A DNA stretch of 64,000 nucleotides, taken from positions 29,611,001 through 29,675,000 of the forward strand of contig CM032230.1 in assembly GCA_019009955.1 (NCBI GenBank), in the 5' to 3' direction. Below the pieces are notes generated by a model. That model made no database searches and was not told the origin of the DNA. It saw only the letters and a list, made by a program, of their open reading frames with translations. Below are positions 23,769-33,483 of this stretch, one piece after another. Numbering within the stretch: position 1 is the first letter of the stretch; each line of letters opens with the position of its first letter. This DNA is from Riptortus pedestris (lineage: Eukaryota > Arthropoda > Insecta > Hemiptera > Alydidae). The translations under genes were made by a program, and so were the position numbers.

Positions 23769-24467
23769 TTATTTTTCAATTAGAAGTTCTTTTACTTCCG
23801 AAGATATTGTTTCTAAGCGATCGCTATCGTTGTTAAGTGTTGGCCTGTAATGTGATATTAAAGGGTCTGAATTAATTAACAAATTGTTCAGGATATCTCT
23901 GTTGGTAGCCGTCCTTGAAAATTTTCTTGAAAAAGATTCTCTGTATGCGCGGAAGTATTTATGGTTAGCCTCCTGAGCATCTTCTGAGAGCATACCAATT
24001 GGTACAATAGCGTGTTTGACTATTTCCGGGCCATGTATTAAAAGTTTGTGAACTGTTACTGGCATGTAATACCATCCATACAAATCCACAAATATCTCAG
24101 CTGTTTCTCTTGTAAACTTTTCAAACTTTTCAGTAATGATCAAAGCGTTGGACGATATTGCTTGCAAAATAATAGAAAACCGTTTAATTAAATTTACATT
24201 TAGTCCTGTGATTGACCCCGAAATGTGAGGAAACGCAAAAAACTTACGCGCCGTGTTTCCGTCATTAGATGTACCCAATCCTTGGTTCAATTGGTCAACG
24301 ATTAATCCCATTTTTTCCCTAAAATCACTAATGATTTCCGTTTTTCTTTGTTGGAGAAGTTCTTTATGAACTTGGGACCGAACACTCCACGATTTGAAAT
24401 CTAATGTATATGCAATGTGGAGAAGGCATTCAAAGCTCCTTATCCAGCAATGAAGAGTAGACAGTCC
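23769..24467 (-). pseudogene. Transib/RAG1-like transposase, C-terminal fragment
   Basis: The minus-strand frame is open from about 24467 to a stop at 23769. It reads GLSTLHCWIRSFECLLHIAY, then about 30 residues, then MGLIVDQL, STNDGN-like TSNDGNTARKFF, and YGWYYMPVTVHKLLIHGPEI. Next come PIGMLSEDAQEANHKYFRAY and SRKFSRTATNRDIL. The VHK.L.H.PEI segment, IG..SE...E..NK.FR..R and following Arg-rich run line up with the C-terminal part of the RAG1 core. There the Glu after the Ser is the third catalytic acid of the DDE triad; here it is Glu110 counted from the Met at 24311. Transib transposases of invertebrates share this fold and are the likely source. The two upstream Asp residues and any N-terminal domain are absent, so this is a fragment of a dead element. 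The alignment is from memory of the family and needs a profile search. Confidence 0.65.
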
Positions 24468-25550
24468 AAAACGAAAAAGGACCGTTAAAATATTTAGACA
24501 AGAAAAACACGTATTTAACTATTTTTTCGAACGTGATTGGCTGCGTCAATTGCGTAGAGGAGGAGGCGTTTTACACCGTACGTAGTTGGGAAAGGTCCGC
24601 GGGAGGTCTTCCGCACCTAAAAGTGTGGGAGTGTTAACACTAAAAGTAAAATATTTAACGAATAAGCAAGTTTAGGCAAGATCTGATGACGTTGTAAATA
24701 AGACAATATAGTCCTAAAAGCATGCCAAGTGGTATTTTTTCAAGCAAATACAAGCGATTTGCGAATTCAATTAAATAAAATTAGTTTCAGCTCGATGTAA
24801 AAAAAATAAAATTAGAGGAATTTTAAAAACCTTTTGGGCCAGTTTTTGATTTGTTATAACACCCTTAAAGTGTACTGGAAGCAACAATAATTTATAAAAT
24901 AAAATAAGAGTTCACGACAAATTTAATGAGGCAAGGCTTTTTTTAACATGTCAATTATAACCAGGCATTATGTAAAAACCATTGCAATAATATGGCTAAA
25001 AATCAATCTGCTCAATTGAATTGGGTTTATGTTGTACTAAAAATACAATTAAAATCCCAAATTAAAACTTATTTTTCACACCAATTTCCAACATTAATGA
25101 AGGATCGCTCCAGTGTGCGCCATTTCTACTATAACCTAAGTGGACTTTCACTCAAGCACACTACTGCTACCTTGCGGGAACCATATAAAGCGCGAGGGTT
25201 TCCTTTTTCCAAAAGTACATTGTTCGCGCAAATATCTCAAATAACAGAATAGTTATGATTTTTTTGAAACTAGTAGGATTAGGACATGGATTTTCACACT
25301 AATTGATATTTAGCTGCCTGTTGCAAGGTTTGGACCTTGCTTGGGGTCAAGTTGAACTTCACCTATGTCCAATCAGGTTCGTGAAGCAGTTAAGCAACTA
25401 CTTGACCTCTAGGCACTCTAGGACAGACCGATTGATGAGCTGTAGCGCGAAAGGCCCTTTTCATTTTAAATATAGAAATTTTAAAAAATAAATATTTTGA
25501 ATTAATTTAACTAACAACTACAATTAAAAAAATGTACCACCTACCACCAA

Positions 25551-25555
<5 letters not shown>
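24468..25555. other. Unassigned sequence
   Basis: The Transib-like frame continues weakly past 24467 without recognisable motifs. An 86-codon plus-strand frame at 24992-25252 (MAKNQSAQLNW start) has plausible composition but no recognised domain, and I leave it uncalled. Confidence 0.35.

Positions 25556-25597
<42 letters not shown>
25556..25597. repeat. (TA)n microsatellite
   Basis: This is a pure TA array that is not inside a GTCACGC-family copy: the flanks do not match the family. Confidence 0.9.
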
Positions 25598-25599
<2 letters not shown>

Positions 25600-25604
25600 G
25601 TTGT

Positions 25605-26060
25605 TATGTAGGGGGCAGTGGCAATGAGGGTTAAGGCATCGGTGTAGAAGTGCCCACACCTTATATTTTGCCACTACATTCAGTAAGCTGAAGGAAAATA
25701 TTGGTGCAGGTTTGATGCCCTCTAAGGGAGAGCATTAGCTCACAAGTTCTCTAACAGAGCGCGCTAACGTCTTAGTACTGATGGATCCGCGGGAGTATGA
25801 TGAGTGTACGTCTGAACGCCCCTTGTGATGACTAGCGAATATGACTCTTCAATCCCACGGGTAGGTTGAAATGGAGAACTGTGTACAGATTCTTCGGGTC
25901 CAATTAGACCCGTCAGTGTACTGGAGACAACTCATTCCAGATCCTTCACGGTTAACGGGAGTTGTACGTATAGCTGATCACTCACTACACAAAAACTCTG
26001 ATGAAGAATCCCTCTAGTCTCTCTGAGGGGTGGCTAAAGATGTCAAAGATCTATAATGCC
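25605..26060 (+). repeat. Repeat with tRNA(Ser/Leu)-like head, possible SINE
   Basis: GTGGCAATGAGGGTTAAGGC near 25618-25637 resembles an A box of the Ser/Leu tRNA type, and GGTTTGATGCC near 25710 resembles a B box. The wide spacing (about 90 nt) would suit a long variable arm or an insertion. The following 300 nt are GC-richer than background and end in an A-rich run near 26078. No second copy is in this window to confirm a family. Confidence 0.35.
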
Positions 26061-26941
26061 AAATGAAAAACATAAAAAAAGTAAAATAAATGTCCTTTTT
26101 CTTCCTGCAACATGTTTTACATAAAATGATCCCTCAGTACAGTGAATGTATTCTTTGAAAGCTGTACAATGAATGAAGCTTTTTATCATTTATTAAATAA
26201 TTGTCACGTCATAGAACATCATTTTCTTGCGATTCTCTCAATTTATTAACTATTTAATTTTCCTCTGGTTACAATTGTAGTCCATTCGTTCCAAACACTC
26301 ATCAGTTTGTGGTAGTTTACCCTTTGACCTTCTAGCAGCCAGGTGCTACGTGGGTTAATAGCACGTGCGTGCTAGATTGTGTGAAGAGGTGTTTGCATAT
26401 TGGCAATATCACTGCCTCTGTACAGTGAGATGCCAATAGCAGCCTGGACATGACTAAATATTACAGTAATTTATTAATGAATTAGATCCGATTTCATTTT
26501 TATAGTTGAATTAGTAAGTTCACCAGAATATATAATAGTATAATAATATTTTTCGGAAGAAACAGCCATTACTGGCTGATCGACAAGTCCAACTAAGTAA
26601 AACAAAGGAAGGGCTTAAGGATGGTGCCATGACACCCAAAAGCATCTACTGACAGATTTCATTATGGATTCATTTGTATGATTGGCAAAGTTTTAAAAAA
26701 CTGATAAATAACATTTTACTGGCAAATCGGGACGGCTTATCTACATCCAGCAACATTTTCTAGCCAGATTAGGAATAATGATGATATTCTGATTCTAGTT
26801 CTTAAAATTATAATCTAAAGATGTAATATAAATAAACTAAAAAAAAAGATGACACTGCCGTGTGGGTTCCCGGATTTAGCCCAAGGTACATGAAAAACAA
26901 TTTCAATTGTAGATCAGGAATAATTGAAATAGTTCTTTTTG

Positions 26942-26944
<3 letters not shown>
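26061..26944. other. Unassigned AT-rich sequence
   Basis: Nothing was recognised apart from short A runs. Confidence 0.45.

Positions 26945-27030
<86 letters not shown>
26945..27030 (+). repeat. (GA)n microsatellite
   Basis: An uninterrupted GA array of about 85 nt. It borders the 3' end of the LINE fragment at 27031-27475. Confidence 0.95.
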
Positions 27031-27033
<3 letters not shown>

Positions 27034-27475
27034 TTTTATTGTCATAGGACCAATGGTCCTCTCTTACAGACAATAGGCATGTATGTTTACTATAAACTCG
27101 TTTACTACTACTATACAACTTATAAATTAAATTAAAACTTATCCAAAAAACATAAAAATACTGTGTATACATATTATATATATATATATATAAAACTAAT
27201 GTACAAACATAAAACTAAAATTATACATAAAACTAATATACAAACAGACAACTAAAAATCTAAATAAAACTAATCAACAAATGGCATTATGGTGGACTGT
27301 GGTACATGTCATATCCATCTCGGTCGTTAGAAAATGATTAATGCAGGCCTTTCGAAATGATGATGATGCTTTTATTTCTTTCGGTAAAGCATTCAGCTCT
27401 CTTGCCGCAACAGCAGAGAAAGATTGGCGAAATATGTTTGTTCTGCAGGCTGTCAGTTTGAAATCAGATGAGAAA
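27031..27475 (-). pseudogene. LINE ORF C-terminus and 3' UTR (non-Jockey type)
   Basis: The minus-strand frame from about 27475 to a stop at 27274-27276 reads FKLTACRTNIFRQSFSAVAA, then RELNALPKEIKASSSFRKAC, then INHFLTTEMDM. The pattern R....f..SF...a...(W)N.LP..i..s.sf..f is the typical C-terminal tail of CR1, RTE and related LINE proteins. The usual Trp before Asn is Leu here. The 3' UTR of about 240 nt ends in an AATAAA signal (complement at about 27034-27040), directly followed by a CT array. On its 5' side the frame stops at a second, much longer CT array. The family match is by motif only. Confidence 0.5.
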
Positions 27476-27554
27476 ATGAGAGAGAGAGAGGGAGAGAGAG
27501 GGAGAGAGAGATAGAGAGAGAGAGAGAGAGTGAGAGAGAGAGGGGAGAGAGAGA

Positions 27555-27598
<44 letters not shown>

Positions 27599-27605
27599 GA
27601 GAGAG

Positions 27606-27672
<67 letters not shown>

Positions 27673-27723
27673 GAGAGAGAGAGAGAGAGAGAGAAAGAGG
27701 AGATGAAGAGAGAGAGAGAGAGG

Positions 27724-27755
<32 letters not shown>

Positions 27756-27756
27756 G

Positions 27757-27825
<69 letters not shown>

Positions 27826-27831
27826 AGAGAG

Positions 27832-27875
<44 letters not shown>

Positions 27876-27885
27876 GAGAGGGGAG

Positions 27886-27930
<45 letters not shown>

Positions 27931-28021
27931 AGAAGAGAGAGAGAGGGAGAGAGAGAGAGAGAGAGTGGGGTGAGAGAGAGAGGAGATAGCTAGAGAGAGG
28001 GGTGAGAGAGAGAGGATATAA

Positions 28022-28061
<40 letters not shown>

Positions 28062-28120
28062 GGGAGAGAGAGAGGAAGAGAGAGAGGAAGAGAGAGAGGG
28101 AGAGAGGAGAGAGGAGAGAG

Positions 28121-28208
<88 letters not shown>

Positions 28209-28212
28209 GGAG

Positions 28213-28291
<79 letters not shown>
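27476..28291 (+). repeat. Long imperfect (GA)n array
   Basis: About 815 nt of GA with interspersed GG, AA, TGAG and ATAG variants. Opposite-strand and same-strand frames of 144-294 codons over it encode only Ser/Leu/Pro or Arg/Glu repeats and are artefacts. Confidence 0.95.
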
Positions 28292-28293
<2 letters not shown>

Positions 28294-29030
28294 TTAGGTA
28301 GGTGGTTGAGTAGTATAGGACAAAGAAGGGGCGGTAGGTATTACACATGGAACACTGGTTGCCCAGAGGGATTAGGTTAAATTAATGCCCCTCGCACATT
28401 CCCACCTCCTGCCGAGCCCCACCACTCTCAGCTAACTTACTCTATTACACTTATAAATCCTCGGGATCCGAATTGATTCGATTAGTCCCGCTAAGCCCCC
28501 ATTAGCTGTGCCCTTATTCCTTGAGAAGATTCCGCCATATTTTTGGAGTCATTTTATAAATGAATCTACGGATTTGACAATAAATGCTCTGAGTGCGTTG
28601 CCGCCTCTCATCATATGAAATACCTGTAGCCAGTAAAGTCTACCTATGGCACTAAACTGAACTAGTATTTGGATAAAAATCGTTGATGAGGATAGCACAA
28701 GACATTCTGGTCCTATTACGATTATATTACTTTATGTATTTTAAAATTATTTGCTATAACTCGTTTAATATTATTTCATCTGGAAGTGATATACTGAAGT
28801 GATCCTTTAGCAATATTAACAAAAGGTCCTATAAAAATCCTGTGTATCTCTTATTCGTTATTTTCATGCTTCTCTAACCCACCACCCTTCCTCCTTGGTC
28901 GATTTCAATCATAAGGAGTGCTACAGTACTATATGTTACAATAGTCCTATATATGGATTGGAAACATTCTAAATATGCATAAAACTCTTACTCCCACAAA
29001 TATATTCTAAGCAAGACTGCTAACATCAGG
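28292..29030. other. Unassigned, possible further retroelement remnant
   Basis: On the minus strand a frame of about 40 codons reads LLATGISYDERRQRTQSIYC through QIRRFIYKMTPKIWRNLLKE over about 28517-28640. I do not recognise it. Its position between LINE pieces suggests a retroelement remnant. Confidence 0.25.
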
Positions 29031-29105
29031 TGTGTTAGTACGATGTTTGCTGACGATATCTGTTTGATAGGTCAAGCTAAACTAGATTGTCAGAAATACA
29101 TACAT
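29005..29105 (+). pseudogene. Reverse-transcriptase catalytic-box fragment
   Basis: The plus-strand reading is RCVSTMFADDICLIGQAKLD over about 29030-29092, ending at a stop soon after. F/YADD followed by hydrophobic residues is the catalytic motif of the LINE reverse-transcriptase palm, and the flanking residues fit. Only about 30 codons survive. It is on the opposite strand to the LINE tail at 27 kb, so it is probably a separate insertion. Confidence 0.4.
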
Positions 29106-29555
29106 ATAATTCGTTGAGACACAGTTTCTTACTTCCTAGCACGGAGTAAATTTCGGTTTTCAGAACTCAACGGAATTATCCGTTTTGACCTCCCAGAAGC
29201 CATCTTGAGTAGTTTCCGCCTGACATCAGCACGATTCTCGCAAAACTCAATAATGACTAGTTTCAGAAAGTTTGAATTTTATATTCGCGCTGTTGTAACT
29301 TGTATTATACCTTTGTAATGAATCTGAGGCAGCACTGCATGTTCCATTCATAAATGTCCTTAAAATATTTATTTTTTTAGTTATCCAGGAGAAAACTGAT
29401 TTAGAGTATTACTAAGGAGTAGCTAATTTCATGTTGTCTGGCATTTCTGTAGTTAACTTTTTTTTATGATAACATTCATATCACTTTAAGTCGATGCTCG
29501 AAACATTTTGCGAGATAAATTACGCTTAAGTCATTTTAGATAAAGTCCACTTGGG
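29106..29555. other. Unassigned sequence
   Basis: No open frame or repeat family was recognised. Confidence 0.4.
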
Positions 29556-29640
29556 CCAAAGCTATATAAAAAGAACCAAGCGGGACCTCTTAGTTGGTTA
29601 ACAGCATAGTCGAAAGCAAGATCCGGGTCGGTGGAAATTC
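29556..29640 (+). promoter_or_regulatory. Candidate core promoter with TATA box
   Basis: CTATATAAAAAG at about 29561-29572 is followed after about 25-30 nt by a TCTTAGTTGG initiator-like site and a GC-richer stretch. No matching downstream gene was recognised on the plus strand; an LTR or a Pol III/snRNA-type origin is also possible. Confidence 0.25.
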
Positions 29641-29819
29641 GAAATTTCACGAGCTGACAGCTGCCTAGATAAAATCTCCACAAAGCTGGTCTACACTTCA
29701 AAAGCCTCTACTTAAATTTAAGTAAAACTTGTGTAACTTAGTTTCCACAATTAGACATTAGCTGTCTCCAAGTTTATAATTTAAAAAATGCTCAAATATA
29801 TTTATTAATATCTGTTTAA

Positions 29820-30026
29820 TCAGTTGATTTTGAATAACTTTGTACTCATTTCATTTTGATCAGCGTTCATTGTTGCTGTTCTTTTCTTACTTGATTTCTT
29901 TGTAAGTGGTTTGGATAAGGGAATTTCGCCTTCTTCAGCTTCCACTGCACATTTCTTCTGCCAGATCGCTACACCTTTTGATGGATCTAAACTAACAAGA
30001 TTTGAACGGAATTTTTTTAGTGTGTA
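29820..30026 (-). CDS. Possible terminal exon, unknown protein
   Basis: The minus strand has a pyrimidine-rich tract with ATTAG (a 3' splice-site-like context) near 30026-30040. It is followed by about 65 open codons that include SLDPSKGVAIWQKKCAVEAE and a Lys/Ser-rich tail ending STKLFKIN and a stop. The composition is charged and looks coding, unlike the neighbouring AT-rich noise. No domain was recognised, and it could equally be a transposon remnant. A continuous reading to a Met upstream adds only AT-rich residues. Confidence 0.25.
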   Translation of the reverse strand, partial: YTLKKFRSNLVSLDPSKGVAIWQKKCAVEAEEGEIPLSKPLTKKSSKKRTATMNADQNEMSTKLFKIN

Positions 30027-30225
30027 GTACCTAATGAAAAACAAATTCTGTTAAAGCGAGAGAACTCTTTTCCCACGCGTTTGTCTAAAAATAAAATTAA
30101 ATATTTGCCTGAGAACGTTAAGGTGATCCGAATACTTTTGTTGTTAAGAGTTTCCGTGGCTGATTTGATAGTGCTCTCTTTGTGTAACTGCAAAATCTCA
30201 AGATCGAATCTCACAGGGACTGATA

Positions 30226-30865
30226 TTTTTTTTCTGCACTTTTTTTTATTTTTTGTTACTAGGGCGTTTATTTAATATCAATAAATAAATAAAAAGTTGG
30301 TTTAATAATTAACATTTATTTTTTAATGTATTCCATACATTTTTCCATTCGAAGTTAAACATTTCATTGCGGATGAAAATGGTGTTGAAGAGTAGAACGA
30401 ATTTTAATACAATCCTCTTCAGATGATATTTTTCGATTGCGTTCAATCAAATACGAGCAGTTCGGGAGACGCTTGATATAATTTTTAACTTGATAATAGA
30501 AATATACGTCAGCGATCCAAGGCCAAGCATAATGAAAATATAGCTATTAAAAATATATTTATATCTTGAGCTAGAAAACTTTAAGTATCTTTATTAATTG
30601 GAAAATGAAATAATAACAAATAGAAGGGTTAGGGAAATTAGAACAGTTTAAAAATATTAAAAAATTACCCACTTTGTTCTTGATAAATGTTATATAATTA
30701 TGTATTCAATTAATAGTAATATATTTCTTGTATAATATTAAATATTTCCTTATACTTAGCATATTTTCGTCAAATAGCATTCGAGTTTTCTTGAAATATA
30801 TGGATTAAGTTACAAACTAAATGCCAATAACTAATAAAAAAATAAAATAAAATAATAATAATAAT
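30226..30865. other. Unassigned very AT-rich sequence
   Basis: Nothing was recognised. Confidence 0.45.
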
Positions 30866-31022
30866 TTTTTTTCTTCTTTGCTTAGGTCATGAAAATAATA
30901 CGAAGATCCATCAGGACATTCTTCCACTTCACATGTCATCTTTAGTGATGAAAAAAAATTCAATCTAGATGGGCCTAATGGATTTTCGTATTATTTTCAT
31001 TACGTAAGAAAAGAAGAAAAAA
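30866..31022. repeat. Inverted repeat, 52-nt arms, inside Tc1 transposase
   Basis: The arm at about 30864-30915 is the reverse complement of 30974-31024 with about 5 mismatches in 52. A spacer of about 58 nt contains the first catalytic-Asp region. The right arm is genuine transposase coding sequence; the left arm is an inverted duplicate replacing the expected N-terminal coding sequence. Confidence 0.8.
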
Positions 31023-31521
31023 ATTTATCGAGGCGTCAAATGGGAGGAGGAAAAGTTATGGTTTGGACTTCAATTGGTTACAAAAAAAAAAAAAAAAAAA
31101 AAAAAAAGGAAATTTGGTATTTGTTTCATCAAAAATAAACTCAGCTGAGTATAAAACTTTGACAGAGGCACAAATGTTGACTTTTAATGACATGCCTGAA
31201 GGCACACCTGTTATCCAGCAAGAAAACGCCCCAATACATTCAGCAAAAATTATTAGAGACTGGTTTACTCGCAACACAATTGACAAATTAGACTGGCCTG
31301 CTGTCTCCCCAGACCTGAACATTATCGAAAACGTTTGTGGAATTTTTTCAAGAAAGGTGTACTCTGAGTCAAGACAGTTCGGAACAATCGACGAATTGAA
31401 ATCTGCAATTCTGGCTTCATGGGAAGAAATACCTCAAGAAACAATCAAACAACTATACGATTCATTACCAAACAAAATTTTTGAATTAATAAATAGTGGT
31501 GGAAAGGCCACAAAATATTAA
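30935..31521 (+). pseudogene. Tc1-like (DD34E) transposase remnant
   Basis: The first segment reads VIFSDEKKFNLDGPNG, which holds the first catalytic Asp, and continues to VMVWTS. An A-run of about 25 nt (31081-31106) then shifts the frame. The second segment runs NLVFVSSKINSAEYK, LTFNDMPEG, VIQQENAPIHSAKIIRDWF, LDWPAVSPDLNIIEN, WEEIPQETIKQLY and GGKATKY, and stops at 31521. The second catalytic Asp of the usual QQDNAPxH is Glu here; the third acid (IIEN) follows after exactly 34 residues, as in DD34E. The DNA-binding N-terminus is missing. The element is inactive by truncation, frameshift and active-site change. Confidence 0.85.
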
Positions 31522-31764
31522 AATGAGTTTTATTTATTTTTACCAGGGAGCATGTCTAACATTTTGACGGGCCTTAACTTCATTCGAAAGTTTAAAAAAA
31601 AAATGTATATATTTATGGCTTGAGAACCCAAATACAAGGAGGCTGCTGATTAACTTCAGGTGAGTGCTAGATTATTTTATTACTGGTTTACGAGTAATTT
31701 GCAAAGATGGGAGGGTAGGGATAACAATTTTTGAAGTGTGTCTAACATTTTGACACTGAGTGTA

Positions 31765-33359
31765 CTAAAAAGAAAAAAAATTCGTTCAAATCGGTGGGGG
31801 GGAAGACCGTGCACTCCCCATGTTAGAACCTTTTTTACTTATCACAAAAAAACATGTTTTAAGTATCTTCTATGATATTTTTCTATCTTCTCGTTGTTTT
31901 ATGGATCTACCCACGACTACAAGACGTAACTATAAACTCAAAATCAAGACGTGATTTTGCAGCTAGGCTTGGTTATTGATCTTGTCTGACCACACACCCT
32001 CATTGTCGCAGTACAATAATTAATCTCAAGATCGTCTCTAGGCCTTACAAGATAATTCCAATTAGCTATCTGGTAGTCCGAGGTAACATTCCGATGTTAC
32101 TCTCCACGAATTCGATAATTTCATGAATATTACTTATTCTTTATCAGTGTTAAAGCGAAATATCATTTTCTTTGAGAAAATTGCAGGTATGATGTAAATA
32201 ATAGACCAAAGTTAAATATAATAAAATATTAAGTCACTTGTTTAGTCCGGATATACAGTAGTTTATATGTTTCTAAGTGTGCATTGAAAGTTGTCATTTA
32301 CAGTTTATGAGAAAAAAAAATACATTTAATTATTATATAATATGACCGCAGACACAGGTTCAGAATTTATAGAAATAAAATACTCCTTAATTCACATGAT
32401 TAAACTCTACATGTTTCGTGTTCTTTATTTCAATGCCTCATCATGAGTACACTCATTACACCTAAAACTAAATTCAGCCCATGGCTTGGAGAAATATCCT
32501 TTCTCATGCCCAGTTTCGACTATACTGATGGGAAGACGCAATCTGGTACTGAATGCTATCATAAACCGATGGGTTGTAATATTATATATTACTGCACGAA
32601 GCATTTATAATAGATTACACTAAATTCTCCCGTAAAGCAAAATAAATATTTCAACTCACCACAAATATTCAAGCTTAACTATATACACGAAAATGATAAA
32701 TAAAATTTATTTGTGAAGGAGATTGAAAAAAGAACTGTTTACGTTCCTAATCTCAGTTTTTTGTTTGCGTATTTTTCCTGGTTATTTTCCATATCCTCAT
32801 ATAGCTGTGTTATTTTCCATAACGTCAATATTTTTAGAATGTTGCTTCAGTTTCTTTTTTAAATATTAAGCAGACTCCCTTATGAAAACTTTTTCACAAT
32901 CTAAAAGTTTAACTAGATATATATTGTATTTATATTCCTTAATTTTAAGTTCGTCATTTACCAGACTAAAGACTTTCTTATTTTATCACTGTAGGTCCCG
33001 GCTATATTTCCAACCTCTTGAATTTTCTGAATTCCGCAGGTGATATGTGGATTATATCTAGAAGCTAAGTATGGAATGTCTTCTCAATCATTTGTACTCC
33101 TGATTGAAGTAAAGAAAGGAAAACATGTAGTGTTGTAATAAATTGAATTAAGGAGAATTGTATTTCTAAAAGTTCTGACCCTGTTCGAGTGATATTAGAT
33201 CATTGTAGATGGACCATTGGTGAATCATGCAGTTATTAGTAAAAACATTCGCAAGTCCAGATTGCTAGGGGAAAAAACTACTTTTTTTGGAGAAAAGCTT
33301 TATAAAGATTGAACAAGTTAAATGCGAAATTGTTAACAAAGAAAAAAATTATGACAATT
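31765..33359. other. Unassigned AT-rich sequence
   Basis: The only notable item is a GATGAG...CGAAAC motif on the minus strand at 32413-32446 (see findings). Confidence 0.4.
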
Positions 33360-33472
33360 TAAATGGCCTCCATTTTTGTCATCTATTAGGCAGGAGTGAT
33401 GGCAATTCTACAAAGTTTGGACAATCAAGACATTAGTACAACTTTAATAGCTGATTTCTCTTAAGAGATATT
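33360..33472 (+). repeat. GTCACGC-family element, 3' tip
   Basis: It has a diverged 3' block ('ggcctccatttttgtcatct', 'taggcaggagtgatgg') and an eroded palindrome 'agctgatttctcttaagaga'. It ends about 12 nt before the next complete copy starts. Confidence 0.6.
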
Positions 33473-33483
33473 GTTCCAATATG

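Larger units (their letters stand above)
30866..31764 (+). mobile_element. Tc1-like element, broken left side, intact right end
   Basis: The right end has two direct copies of TGTCTAACATTTTGAC, at 31553-31568 and 31739-31754, about 186 nt apart. The outer copy continues to CACTGAGTGTA, a typical Tc1-type terminus, with TA at 31763-31764 as the expected target dinucleotide. This matches the IR/DR layout of fish and invertebrate Tc1-like elements. No left inverted repeat was seen; the left side is replaced by an inverted duplication. Confidence 0.65.

Noticed and set aside
24590..24630. Possible Transib terminal repeat near 'cacctaaaagtgtgggagtg'
   Set aside because: There is no matching inverted copy on the other side of the transposase fragment and no clear CACWRTG start.
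27464..28348. Long open frames over the GA array (294 codons minus, 144 codons plus)
   Set aside because: They translate to pure Ser/Leu/Pro or Arg/Glu repeats of a dinucleotide microsatellite and have no start context.
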